Shown: one piece after another, positions 29,698-38,344 of the stretch
Position numbering within the stretch: the first letter of the stretch is position 1
Layout: every line of letters starts with the position of its first letter
Assembly (NCBI RefSeq): GCF_002559405.1
Contig: NZ_NTZO01000009.1
Coordinates: forward strand, 1-42,060
DNA length: 42,060 nt
DNA from: Bacillus sp. AFS001701
GTDB lineage: Bacteria > Bacillota > Bacilli > Bacillales > Bacillaceae_G
Direction: 5' to 3'
The notes under the pieces: generated by a model
What the model was told of the DNA's origin: nothing
The model's input: the letters and a program-made list of their open reading frames with translations, nothing else
Databases searched by the model: none
Program-made: the position numbers and the translations under genes

Positions 29698-30690
29698 ATG
29701 CCGGTTACTTTAGCACAAGCAAACGCAACAAAAGTAAATAAAATCGATCAAATTTTAGTTGATACTTTCCGTAGAGCATCTCATTTATTAGATTCTCTTA
29801 CTTTCGATGATGCTGTTTCACCAGGTACAGGAGGAACAACTTTAACTTACGGATATACTCGTTTAAAAACTGCATCTTATGCTGCAACTCGTGCGCTTAA
29901 CAGTGAATACACTGCGGGTGAAGCAGAACGTCAACCAGTAACTACTAACCTAGCAGTATTAGGTGGTAAGTACCAAGTAGACCGCGTAATCCAAAGAGCA
30001 TCTGGTAACTTAAATGAAATTGGTTTCCAAGCAGATCAAAAAATGAAAGCAACAGTTAACCAATTCCACAACTTAGTTATCAATGGTGATAAAACATCTG
30101 ATGCTAACGGATTCGACGGATTAAATAAAATCCTAGTTGGCCAACCTACTGAGAAAAATACAGGCGCAGTTATTGACCTTTCTACTGGTGCATTAATCAC
30201 TACTAACTACAAAGCTTTATTATTTGCGATCGATGATTGGTTATCTGAGTTCGATGGTCGTCCAGATGCGCTATTAGTAAACTCTAAAATGAAACTAGTT
30301 ATGCAAGCAGTAGCTCGTGAAGCTGGCTATAAATCAGCAGTTGAGGATGCTTTTGGTAATAAAATTGATGCTTACGATAACATCCCATTAATCGATCTTG
30401 GCTGGTACGCTTCAAATAATGCTGGTGCAACGCAAACGACGCCAGTTTCTCAAATCGTTAACCGTACTGTCGGAACTGCTCAAACAGGTTTAACTGATAT
30501 GTACGCAGTTCAATTAGGCCTTGATGCATTCCACGGCATTTCTATGGTTGGCGATTCAATCGTTAACCAATACCTACCAGACTTATCTTTACCAGGTGCA
30601 GTTAAAGACGGTGAGATTGAGATGGTAGCGGGTGTCGCTTTAAAGAACACTCGAAAAGCTGGTGTATTACGTAATATCAAAATTCAATAA
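29698..30690 (+). CDS. Major capsid protein (HK97 fold)
   Basis: 330 residues, no N-terminal delta domain, consistent with a separate scaffold. Contains an E-loop-like stretch (LTYGYTRLKTASYAATRALN), PDALLVNSKMKLVMQAVARE and a C-terminal EMVAGVALKNTRKAGVLRNI typical of Firmicutes siphophage capsids. AAGGAGGGC precedes the ATG. Codon use is regular (many GTA, TTA, CGT codons), as for a highly expressed gene. Confidence 0.93.
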   Translation: MPVTLAQANATKVNKIDQILVDTFRRASHLLDSLTFDDAVSPGTGGTTLTYGYTRLKTASYAATRALNSEYTAGEAERQPVTTNLAVLGGKYQVDRVIQRASGNLNEIGFQADQKMKATVNQFHNLVINGDKTSDANGFDGLNKILVGQPTEKNTGAVIDLSTGALITTNYKALLFAIDDWLSEFDGRPDALLVNSKMKLVMQAVAREAGYKSAVEDAFGNKIDAYDNIPLIDLGWYASNNAGATQTTPVSQIVNRTVGTAQTGLTDMYAVQLGLDAFHGISMVGDSIVNQYLPDLSLPGAVKDGEIEMVAGVALKNTRKAGVLRNIKIQ

Positions 30691-30711
30691 TTGATAGGGG
30701 GATAACTTATT

Positions 30712-30891
30712 ATGAAATACAAAATCACAACACCAACTGAATTTACAGGCTTAGGAGCAGGAGACTTACCTTTCTTACAAGGCGTAGCACATACTGATGA
30801 TGAATGGATCGCAGCATGGCACGAGTCGAACGGCTATAAGGTAGAAAAAGTAAAAGCTAAAGCAGCAGCTACAACTGAAACAACTAAGTAA
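30712..30891 (+). CDS. Small head protein, YqbF-like (59 aa)
   Basis: ATG after GGGGGATAACTTATT. MKYKITTPTEFTGLGAGDLP is followed by TDDEWIAAWHESNGYKV and an Ala/Lys/Thr tail. The TGLGAGDLPF and W-x-x-x-NGYKV pattern occurs in small proteins next to the capsid gene (YqbF domain in PBSX/skin relatives, as I recall). Possible head decoration or stabilisation. Confidence 0.65.
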   Translation: MKYKITTPTEFTGLGAGDLPFLQGVAHTDDEWIAAWHESNGYKVEKVKAKAAATTETTK

Positions 30892-30919
30892 GAGAGTGGA
30901 TTTATTCCCTCTCTTTTTT
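30892..30919 (+). terminator. Terminator after the capsid genes
   Basis: GAGAG (30892-30896) pairs with CTCTC (30909-30913), with GG/CC inside, followed by TTTTTT. Partial termination here would set high capsid and lower tail expression. Confidence 0.65.
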
Positions 30920-30942
30920 CATGGGTAAGGGAGGGAAACCAT

Positions 30943-31764
30943 TTGAAAGATCAAGAGTATTGGATTGAACGAATAGGAAATATAACCGCAAACGTTTATA
31001 ACGATATTGAATCAAGAAGCGCAATCTTAACTGGCTATTATTCAGATGCTTATGCAGAGATTATTAGCTTAATTGGGGCGCTTTATGCTAAACATTCCAA
31101 ACAAGGTGAGTTAACTTATCAAGAGATGAGTAAATATCATCGAATGGTGACTTTAGAAAGCCAGGTAAGAGATATTATTAATGGCCTTGGTCAGACTGAG
31201 ATAGAAGCGAATGAAGACTTTTTAATCGATGCGTATGAGCAAACATTTGAATCGATTAATGAGTTTTATAAAGGTATTGGCTTGAAGTCGAATCTTATCA
31301 AGATTAATAAAAAAGCTATCGAGAAAGTTATTTACTATCCTTGGAGTGGCGCAGACTTTTCTTCAAGAATTTGGAATAACAAAACAGCACTAATCAATGG
31401 TTTAAGAGAAACATTAGTAAGAGGATTTATACAAGGCCAATCAATTGATGTTATGTCTCGAAATCTTGAGAACAAATTAAACTCAGCGATGAGAGATACA
31501 AAGCGTGTAATACGCACTGAATCGGCTCATGTGATCAATCAAGCTAGTATGGACTCATATATCCAACTAGGACTTAAACAAGTTATATGGCTAACAAGAC
31601 AAGATGAGCGCACATGTGAAGAATGTGGGCCATTAGACAATGAAAAAATGACAATGGATAGTGGACTACTGAAATATAAGGGGAACTTTATCAGCAATCC
31701 TTATCATCCGAATTGTAGATGTGCAGTTGCTCCATATTCAAAAGAAATCAATAAATACCTTTAA
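30943..31764 (+). CDS. Minor head morphogenesis protein (Mu F / SPP1 gp7-like)
   Basis: 273 residues from a TTG after AGGGAGGG. The C-terminal domain carries RTESAHVINQASMDSYIQLG, WLTRQDERTCEECGPLDNE and NPYHPNCRCAVAPY, the signature of Mu gpF-type head proteins. Location after the major capsid gene instead of after the portal is less common. It is a minor internal head protein. Confidence 0.9.
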   Translation: MKDQEYWIERIGNITANVYNDIESRSAILTGYYSDAYAEIISLIGALYAKHSKQGELTYQEMSKYHRMVTLESQVRDIINGLGQTEIEANEDFLIDAYEQTFESINEFYKGIGLKSNLIKINKKAIEKVIYYPWSGADFSSRIWNNKTALINGLRETLVRGFIQGQSIDVMSRNLENKLNSAMRDTKRVIRTESAHVINQASMDSYIQLGLKQVIWLTRQDERTCEECGPLDNEKMTMDSGLLKYKGNFISNPYHPNCRCAVAPYSKEINKYL

Positions 31765-31779
31765 TTAGGTGGTGATTAT

Positions 31780-32106
31780 ATGCCAATTTCAGAAGTAAAA
31801 ACATTAATAGGTATATCAGACAATAGCAGAGATAATGAATTAAACATTATTATTAACAATGCTGCTTCTTTAGTTAGAGAGTATCTTGGGTTATCTACCG
31901 TTCCAGCTTCATTAAATTGGATCGTAGATGAAATTAGTATTACCAGGTTTAATCGATTGCACTCTGAAGGAATTTCACAGGAAAAAATAGACACTGTCAC
32001 GACAACATACTCTGGTAATCTATTAGATCCATATAAAGAAACACTCGATAAGTACCTAGAGAATAATGCAACTGAAAGTAAACAGGGTAGGCTGCGAATG
32101 CTATGA
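31780..32106 (+). CDS. Head-tail connector (gp6/gp15-like)
   Basis: 108 residues, mainly helical: MPISEVKTLIGISDNSRDNE, then LNIIINNAASLVREYLGLST and LNWIVDEISITRFNRLHSEG. This is the pattern of head-tail connector adaptors that sit below the portal (YqbG/HK97 gp6-like). The stop overlaps the next start. Confidence 0.85.
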   Translation: MPISEVKTLIGISDNSRDNELNIIINNAASLVREYLGLSTVPASLNWIVDEISITRFNRLHSEGISQEKIDTVTTTYSGNLLDPYKETLDKYLENNATESKQGRLRML

Positions 32107-32417
32107 GAACAGATGCAAAAGCAGTTTTTTATAAATATACAAGGGTTTCAGATGGTATAGGTGGCACAACAAAAGGACCAGAACAGATTGTATTTACTGG
32201 CTACGGTTGTTTGTCTAATGTTGAAAATCCAAGAAACCAAAAAACAACCCGGGTTAATATTACAAAAGAAGCTAAGTTTTTCTTAAAAGGGGTACAACCT
32301 CCAAACGATGTGGATTTTGTAGTAATCAATGGTGAGCGATTTAAAATTGCAGACATTGAGAACTTTGGGAAAGTCACTTCTTATACATTAGGGAATGGTA
32401 GCCATGTTACTCTTTGA
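32103..32417 (+). CDS. Head closure protein (SPP1 gp16-like)
   Basis: 104 residues, beta-rich: YKYTRVSDGIGGTTKGPEQI, then RVNITKEAKFFLKGVQPPND and FVVINGERFKIADIENFGKV. Matches the small head-closure/stopper proteins (YqbH-like) that plug the connector. Overlaps both neighbours. Confidence 0.8.
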   Translation: MRTDAKAVFYKYTRVSDGIGGTTKGPEQIVFTGYGCLSNVENPRNQKTTRVNITKEAKFFLKGVQPPNDVDFVVINGERFKIADIENFGKVTSYTLGNGSHVTL

Positions 32418-32874
32418 GTTTAATAATGTACGAGAGTTCAAGAAGAGCGTAGGCGAATTGAAAGCAGAAATGGAAGCCGATATAAAGGCAGAAGTTAAAA
32501 ACGCTACATTAGCCATGGAAACACGAATTAAAAGGGATGCGCCTGTTAATGAGGGTGATTTACGAAAAAGTATTGATCATGAATTTACAAATGGTGGATT
32601 GGTTGGTACTGTATACACCACAAAAGAACATGCTCTCTATAATGAATTTGGTACAGGTATTTATGCTGTAGAAGGAAACGGAAGGAAAACACCTTGGGCT
32701 TTTCCTAAACGAGCAGCAGGAGCTAAAGAGTACAATTTCCCAATTATTATGATTAATGGAGAAGAGTTTTATTTAACTCATGGACAAAAGCCACAACCAT
32801 TTTTCTTTAAAAACTTTGACTATATTCGACCTCGCTTTGAGAGAGAACTTGAGAAAATTATAAGAGGTAGGTGA
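32404..32874 (+). CDS. HK97 gp10-like tail-connector protein
   Basis: 156 residues using the ATG at 32404 with GGAATGG five bases upstream; an ATG nine bases earlier is possible. Helical start (FNNVREFKKSVGELKAEMEA), then KRDAPVNEGDLRKSIDHEFT and HALYNEFGTGIYAVEGNGRK, the VDTGxLRxSI-like and EFGTG motifs of HK97 gp10-type proteins. It acts at the head-tail interface. Confidence 0.85.
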   Translation: MLLFEFNNVREFKKSVGELKAEMEADIKAEVKNATLAMETRIKRDAPVNEGDLRKSIDHEFTNGGLVGTVYTTKEHALYNEFGTGIYAVEGNGRKTPWAFPKRAAGAKEYNFPIIMINGEEFYLTHGQKPQPFFFKNFDYIRPRFERELEKIIRGR

Positions 32875-32879
32875 ATTAA

Positions 32880-33287
32880 ATGGGAGCTTCAGTTGAGCTT
32901 CAGAAAGCTGTTTATAATGCACTTAATGGAACGTATCCAGTATATGATGATGTTTCAACACCTCTACAGATGCCATACATACTAATTGGTGATGAAACTT
33001 TAAATAGGAACGATCCAAAAGGCGAGCAACTTTCTGAATTTGTTCTTACAATTCACTCTTTTAGTAATTATTCTGGCTCTAAACAGGCGAAAGAAATGAA
33101 TGAATACATTATTAATAAGTTAGTAGATCAACGAATTACAGTAACAGGATTTACTGTTTGTCGTAATGGGTTAGAACTAGCAGAAGTTAATAAAGAATTA
33201 GATGCGAATCGTGTTACCTTGTCTGATAACGTAATTATTTATCATGGCATTGTACAGGTTCGTTTTCATTTATATAAAGATTCTTAA
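32880..33287 (+). CDS. Tail completion protein (DUF3168 / SPP1 gp17-like)
   Basis: 135 residues: VELQKAVYNALNGTYPVYDD, PLQMPYILIGDETLNRNDPK and the C-terminal VIIYHGIVQVRFHLYKDS, the DUF3168 layout. It forms the tail-to-head joining ring. Confidence 0.87.
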   Translation: MGASVELQKAVYNALNGTYPVYDDVSTPLQMPYILIGDETLNRNDPKGEQLSEFVLTIHSFSNYSGSKQAKEMNEYIINKLVDQRITVTGFTVCRNGLELAEVNKELDANRVTLSDNVIIYHGIVQVRFHLYKDS

Positions 33288-33299
33288 GGAGGATAACCA

Positions 33300-33746
33300 A
33301 TGTTAAAACTTAACTTACAAACATTCGCAGGCGCTTCTAATGGTCGTTACTTCTATGTTGATGTAAATACTGGTACTGATGCTGCTCCTGTTTGGACTAA
33401 AGTAGGTGGGCAACGAGATGCAAGTCTAGAGCTGTCAAAAGATGCTATTGAAACTACTTCTAAAACATCTTCTAACGGATACAAAGAGAAGGATCATGGA
33501 TTAAAAGAATGGTCTATTGAATTTGATTCATTATTTGTTAAATCTGAAGCAGGCTATGCAGCTTTATTAACTGCATTCGATCAAGATAAAGATATTAGCA
33601 TTCGTATTTCTGATGGTACTGGCACAGGTTCGGCAGTAGCTTGGAAAACTGGTAAGGGTATTATCACTAAAATTAATACTGAATTACCTTATGAGAAAGA
33701 AGCAACTTACTCTGTGAGTATTGAAGGAAATGGACCACTAACTTAA
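33300..33746 (+). CDS. Major tail (tube) protein
   Basis: 148 residues. N-terminal LNLQTFAGASNGRYFYVDVN, then VGGQRDASLELSKDAIETTS and KEWSIEFDSLFVKSEAGY, the pattern of TP901-1-type major tail proteins. It follows a perfect AAGGAGGATAACC site. It polymerises around the tape measure to form the tube. Confidence 0.9.
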   Translation: MLKLNLQTFAGASNGRYFYVDVNTGTDAAPVWTKVGGQRDASLELSKDAIETTSKTSSNGYKEKDHGLKEWSIEFDSLFVKSEAGYAALLTAFDQDKDISIRISDGTGTGSAVAWKTGKGIITKINTELPYEKEATYSVSIEGNGPLT

Positions 33747-33773
33747 TAAATTTTAAAAGGAGAGGGAACAATT

Positions 33774-34097
33774 ATGAAACGTATTGTAACTATTAAAACT
33801 CAAGATAAAGAAAGACATATGCGCTTTGGAACAAACCAGGTAGTAGAAGTTGAGGAACAATTAGGAACTAGTTTAATGGATGTAATGGATAATCCTAAAT
33901 TTGGAACTATGCGAACGATTTTTTACGCTGGCCTAAAGTGGGAAGATAAAGAACTTACTCCAGAAGTAGTAGGGGATTTTATGGATGATGTTATTGCAGA
34001 ACATGGTTTCGAGTATCTGGCTGATAAGATGGGCCAAGCAATTGAAGGAACATTTGGAGATAAACCCAGTGCCATTGAAGGAGAAGCGAAAGCTTGA
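33774..34097 (+). CDS. Tail assembly chaperone (gpG-like)
   Basis: 107 residues: MKRIVTIKTQDKERHMRFGT, NQVVEVEEQLGTSLMDVMDN and GTMRTIFYAGLKWEDKELTP. The layout, and position between tail tube and tape measure, are those of the gpG-type chaperone. A second frame (+1) continues from within its last 35 codons to 34359, so a frameshifted gpGT-like product is expected. Confidence 0.87.
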   Translation: MKRIVTIKTQDKERHMRFGTNQVVEVEEQLGTSLMDVMDNPKFGTMRTIFYAGLKWEDKELTPEVVGDFMDDVIAEHGFEYLADKMGQAIEGTFGDKPSAIEGEAKA

Positions 34098-34359
34098 TGT
34101 AGAAAAGCTTTTTTCTATCTCCTGTGGTAAAAACGGAGTAGATCCAATTCAATTTTGGGAGCTTACACCTTTAGAGTTAATGTTGATCGATGAGGGTAGG
34201 CAAGAACACTATGAGATTATTAGGGCTGCATTTCAAACTGGTTATGTTTCTGCTAAAACTGGTAAAAAATATGAACTGTTTAAAAAGCCTGGAATGCAAA
34301 AAATTTCTAGTGAAAGAACAGCCGAACTAGAAAAAGAGTTCGATAGTTTAGATGAGTAG
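34069..34359 (+). CDS. Frameshift extension of the tail chaperone (gpT-like)
   Basis: This frame has no ATG with a ribosome site where it becomes coding-like; it is offset by +1 from the gene at 33774. It encodes VPLKEKRKLDVEKLFSISCG, PIQFWELTPLELMLIDEGRQ and an acidic end. A +1 slip at CCC-A (34065-34068) would join GDKP to VPLKEK. A slip at the stop (GCU-UGA) is an alternative. SPP1 is reported to make its tail-chaperone extension by a +1 shift, which fits, whereas lambda uses -1. Confidence 0.6.
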   Translation: MPLKEKRKLDVEKLFSISCGKNGVDPIQFWELTPLELMLIDEGRQEHYEIIRAAFQTGYVSAKTGKKYELFKKPGMQKISSERTAELEKEFDSLDE

Positions 34360-34400
34360 CCAAATGGCTACTTTTCTTTTTATGAAAGAGAGGTGAGATT

Positions 34401-36344
34401 ATGGAAAGAAGAATGGAAGCCATTGTTGGAGTAGATACATCTGAATACGATAGAGGGATGGATGAAGTAGCTAGACGAGCCGATATTGTCTCAAGTCGTA
34501 TGAGGGCAGCAATGAGAACTGCTAGGGCTGCAATGTTACCTTTTAAAATTCAATTGCAAGATGTTAGAGCAAGGTTTATGGATCTTGGTATGAGTATGGA
34601 TTCTTATAGAGGAACAAATGCTCAATTCATGAATGATGTAAGAATGTTAGGAGCTGAATACAAAGCAGCTACAGATGCAATGATTGCTAACAACAATTAT
34701 TTAAGAGGAAGTTTCTTAATGACTGTTGGAACGTTCATGAATATGACAACTCAAGCACAAAGAATTAGCGATAACTATAAACGAATGAGAAACCCAATGT
34801 ATAGAGTAAATGGTGCAGGATTAGCTATTGCTGGTGCTATGAATCGAATAGCTAATAATGGTAATGCTGCTGTACTTGCATTGAAACTCTTAGGACCTAC
34901 TGCAAACATGAAAAAGCTTCGTGATATGCAAATGATGATTACTCAAGGCTTAATGAGGTTTCAAATGGTTGCTATGGGTGCTGCTGTGGGTTCTGCTCTT
35001 TTATATGGCGCTTTACATAAAGGAGCTATGAAAGCAGATAAAGAGTATAAACAGCTTTTTGAAACAATGAGTAAGAATGTTAAGAAAGCATTTGAGCCTA
35101 TGATTCAAGCTTTTGCTTCTGTAATGAAGCCTGTTTTTAGATTTATCAATGCAATAGCTCACATTATTACCAAGTTTAATGAAGCTCATCCTACATTAGC
35201 AAAATTCATTCAAGGGATCATGATGCTCGTTCCAATACTTACTCTACTCCTATCACCTCTTGCAATAGGTATAGGATTATTAGCAGGATTCCAAGCAGCT
35301 CTTTCTAGTCTTTGGGTATTTATAGGTCCAGTTATTACAGGTTTAGCTGCCATGAGTGCTACAGTTTGGATTGTAGCAGCAGCCATTGTTGCACTAGTAG
35401 CAGTATTTACTTATCTATGGAAAACAAATGCAACCTTTAGAGATAATGTCATTTCTGCATGGACTGCTATAAAAAATGCAGCGATTAAAGCATGGGATTA
35501 TGTATTAAACACTGTATTAGTTCCTACATGGAACGCTATAGTAAGTTTTGCTAAACAGATTTGGGGAAGCCTAAAAGACTTCTGGAAACAAAATGGAGAT
35601 AACATTAAAACAATTGCTAAAGTAGTTTGGGATTTTGTAAAAACGTATGTTGTTAATAACGTAAAAACGATGGTTGCAACTCTAAAAATCTTATGGAATG
35701 TATTAAGCTCTGTTGTTACATCGTGTTGGGATCACATTAAAGGTTCTATTTCTGGAGCTGTAAAAGTCATTTCTGGTATTATTGGAGTTTTTGTTTCAGT
35801 TTTAACAGGTGATTGGAAAGGCGCTTGGGAAAATGTGAAGAAAATTGGTCAAGGGGCTTGGGAGTTCTTAAGTAATGCAGCCCAGTTAGGTGTAGATGCT
35901 TTACTAGGTGTTATTAGAGGTATTGGAAAGTCTATTGGTGGAGAGTTTGAAAAAATGTCTCAATCCTTCTATAACGCTGGTAAAGGCTTCATGGAACAAT
36001 TGATTAAAGGTATAGGATCAATGGTTTCTAAAGTAACATCTAAAATTGGTGAAGTAGCTAGCCAGGTTCGAGATTTCTTACCGTTCTCTCCTGCTAAAAC
36101 AGGTCCATTAAGTGATTTAGATAAATTAGATTTTGGAGGGCCGATTGTTACAAGTATCAAAAAAGCTACTCCAATGGTACAAAATTATATGCCTGGTTTA
36201 GTTTCGTTACCAACATTAGGAGTTAATACAACTAATAACTATGCTAAGTCTGGTAATACATTTAATTTCTATCCTCAAAAAGCAGTCATAAATGAAGATG
36301 ATATAGTTCGTCAATTCCAAAGAATGGAGGTGCTATATGGCTGA
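34401..36344 (+). CDS. Tape measure protein
   Basis: 647 residues. Alternating coiled coil and Ala/Met-rich helices (1-200), hydrophobic segments (about 275-350: MMLVPILTLLLSPLAIGIG, VWIVAAAIVALVAVFTYLWK), then repeats with spaced tryptophans (WTAIKNAAIKAWDYVLN, WNAIVSFAKQIWGSLKDFWK), and a C-terminal DFLPFSPAKTGPLSDLDKL motif found in Gram-positive tape measure proteins. It fixes tail length and probably helps DNA cross the membrane. Short for a siphophage, implying a tail of roughly 100 nm by the usual 0.15 nm-per-residue rule (inference). Confidence 0.95.
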   Translation: MERRMEAIVGVDTSEYDRGMDEVARRADIVSSRMRAAMRTARAAMLPFKIQLQDVRARFMDLGMSMDSYRGTNAQFMNDVRMLGAEYKAATDAMIANNNYLRGSFLMTVGTFMNMTTQAQRISDNYKRMRNPMYRVNGAGLAIAGAMNRIANNGNAAVLALKLLGPTANMKKLRDMQMMITQGLMRFQMVAMGAAVGSALLYGALHKGAMKADKEYKQLFETMSKNVKKAFEPMIQAFASVMKPVFRFINAIAHIITKFNEAHPTLAKFIQGIMMLVPILTLLLSPLAIGIGLLAGFQAALSSLWVFIGPVITGLAAMSATVWIVAAAIVALVAVFTYLWKTNATFRDNVISAWTAIKNAAIKAWDYVLNTVLVPTWNAIVSFAKQIWGSLKDFWKQNGDNIKTIAKVVWDFVKTYVVNNVKTMVATLKILWNVLSSVVTSCWDHIKGSISGAVKVISGIIGVFVSVLTGDWKGAWENVKKIGQGAWEFLSNAAQLGVDALLGVIRGIGKSIGGEFEKMSQSFYNAGKGFMEQLIKGIGSMVSKVTSKIGEVASQVRDFLPFSPAKTGPLSDLDKLDFGGPIVTSIKKATPMVQNYMPGLVSLPTLGVNTTNNYAKSGNTFNFYPQKAVINEDDIVRQFQRMEVLYG

Positions 36345-37197
36345 TAAAACTTATTGGATTGATGCTAATGGCACTGAATATTCTTTTGATACACCAAATA
36401 TAAAAGTGCTATTAGGTATGCGAGGGAAATTCATGCCACCTATCGAGTATGTGGAGGATGAAATTCCTTTGCAACCTGGAACTGTACCTAGAGCTTTCAA
36501 AGTTAAACCAAGGGATGTAGATATTCCTTTACAATTTAAAGCGAATTCTGAAGTTGAATTAAGAAACCTTGTAAGAAGCACTTTAAGAATGATTAACCCA
36601 TTAAAGAGAGATGGACAAATAAAAGTTGTATCATCTGATGGAAGTCAAAGGGTGCTTAATTGTCGTTATACTGGAGGATTTGAAGGGGATGAAGGACAGG
36701 AAAACAGTGGTATTCTGTGGCAAAAAGCCTTACTAAGCTTTAGAGCCTTTGATCCATTTTGGTATGACTCTAGTACGGTTGTTCAAACATTCACTACTGG
36801 ACAGCCAGCCACTTTCTTTCCTTTCTTTCCTCTACGTTTATCATCTTCCACAGTGTTTGCAGATATTGCTATAAATAATCGTGGAGATGTAGAAACCTAT
36901 CCAGAGTGGATTATCAAAGGGCCTGGAAATGGAATTGTTATTCGTAATTTAACGACAGGTGAAGTTATTAATATAAATACAACACTTAATGTAGGTGAAA
37001 CGGTAATTATTAATACTAAACCTCTCAAGAAATCGATTAAGAAAACAGATGGAACGAATTTATTCAGCGCTCAGTCGGATGATTCATCATTTTGGGCTTT
37101 ACAGCCTGGTCAAAATAGCATAAGGATTGAGATGTCTAATGCTACGACAGATTCATCTGTACAACTATCCTATACACCTAGATATTGGAGTCCTTAA
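36337..37197 (+). CDS. Distal tail protein (Dit, Sipho_tail)
   Basis: 286 residues: WIDANGTEYSFDTPNIKVLL, PLQPGTVPRAFKVKPRDVDI, then LRNLVRSTLRMINPLKRDGQ and SFRAFDPFWYDSS, motifs of the Dit/Sipho_tail family. It forms the baseplate hub. ATG overlaps the tape measure stop by 8 bp. Confidence 0.9.
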   Translation: MADKTYWIDANGTEYSFDTPNIKVLLGMRGKFMPPIEYVEDEIPLQPGTVPRAFKVKPRDVDIPLQFKANSEVELRNLVRSTLRMINPLKRDGQIKVVSSDGSQRVLNCRYTGGFEGDEGQENSGILWQKALLSFRAFDPFWYDSSTVVQTFTTGQPATFFPFFPLRLSSSTVFADIAINNRGDVETYPEWIIKGPGNGIVIRNLTTGEVININTTLNVGETVIINTKPLKKSIKKTDGTNLFSAQSDDSSFWALQPGQNSIRIEMSNATTDSSVQLSYTPRYWSP

Positions 37198-37199
37198 TT

Positions 37200-38339
37200 A
37201 TGTATGAACTTTATGTGAGAGATCAGTATTTTAATAGAGTAGCTGCGATACAGGATTTCCAAAGTTTTGATGCGATCATCCGTTTTAATACTCCAGGTAC
37301 ATGGGTTTTGGAATTACCAACTAACAGTGAAGCAGCTAAAGAGTTAGTAAAGAAGAAATCTGGAATCGTAGTATATAAAGATGGAAAACCATTCATTTCT
37401 GGTCCTGTTACTGGCAGGAATAGAAAATGGAGTGGTGGTGTAGATAAATTAACGGTTAATGGTTACGATGATATGATTTTACTTCAAAGGAATCTAGCAA
37501 TGCCTGGATATTCTGGCTTCCCTTTTAGTTATCGTGATTACGATGTAAAAACAGGAAAAGCTGAAACAGTTATGAAAGCATATCTAAATGCAAATATAGG
37601 TGCAAATGCAAGTTCAGAGAGGAAAGTTGAGATTACAACTCAAGCCGATACTGGATTAGGTTATTCAGTTACAGGTAGAGCTAGGTTTCATACTCTCCTT
37701 GAGATGTTTACTTCATTAGCTCTTGTAGGTGGAGATTTAGGATTTAGAATTATACAAAAAAACAATGCTTTAGAGTTTCAAGTTTATCAGCCTACAGACA
37801 AATCAAAAACTGCTGTTTTCAGTCCATTACAAGGTAATTTATTAGAGTTTGAGTATTTAACAGAAGATCCAGAAGCTAACTACACAATCGTTGGTGGTGG
37901 TGGAGAGGGGAAGGATAGAATCATACTTGAGAAAGGTGATTCTACAAGTATCTCTAACTATGGCAGAATTGAAACGTTTTTGGATCGTAGGGATACATCG
38001 GATATAGCTGAATTAACTCAGTCTATGGATGAAGAATTATCTTCAAAATCTGAAAAGATGAGTTTGAGTATTACACCAATTGATACTGAAATGTTAGCTT
38101 TTGGAACTGATTATAATGTGGGAGATGTGATTTCGGTCATTCTTCCAGATGTAAATGATGCTACAAACTTTGAAAAGATAACAGATGTTGTACGGGAAAT
38201 TAAAATATCACTAAATCAAGATGGAGTATTGGTTGTGCCAACTGTAGGTACTCCCGATGCTACAAGTAAAAAAACATCTGGAATTTTTGCTAGATTGAAA
38301 AAGTTTCATGATCGAATAAGCCACTTAGAAAGGAGATAA
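37200..38339 (+). CDS. Tail-associated baseplate protein (ReqiPepy6 Gp37-like)
   Basis: 379 residues with the ATG at 37200 (GGAG nine bases upstream); the longer frame from 37185 overlaps the previous stop. YELYVRDQYFNRVAAIQDFQ, FNTPGTWVLELPTNSEAAKE and VNGYDDMILLQRNLAMPGY match Gp37-like siphophage baseplate proteins, which take the place of the tail-associated lysin domain. No hydrolase motif is visible. Confidence 0.85.
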   Translation: MYELYVRDQYFNRVAAIQDFQSFDAIIRFNTPGTWVLELPTNSEAAKELVKKKSGIVVYKDGKPFISGPVTGRNRKWSGGVDKLTVNGYDDMILLQRNLAMPGYSGFPFSYRDYDVKTGKAETVMKAYLNANIGANASSERKVEITTQADTGLGYSVTGRARFHTLLEMFTSLALVGGDLGFRIIQKNNALEFQVYQPTDKSKTAVFSPLQGNLLEFEYLTEDPEANYTIVGGGGEGKDRIILEKGDSTSISNYGRIETFLDRRDTSDIAELTQSMDEELSSKSEKMSLSITPIDTEMLAFGTDYNVGDVISVILPDVNDATNFEKITDVVREIKISLNQDGVLVVPTVGTPDATSKKTSGIFARLKKFHDRISHLERR

Positions 38340-38344
38340 ATACT

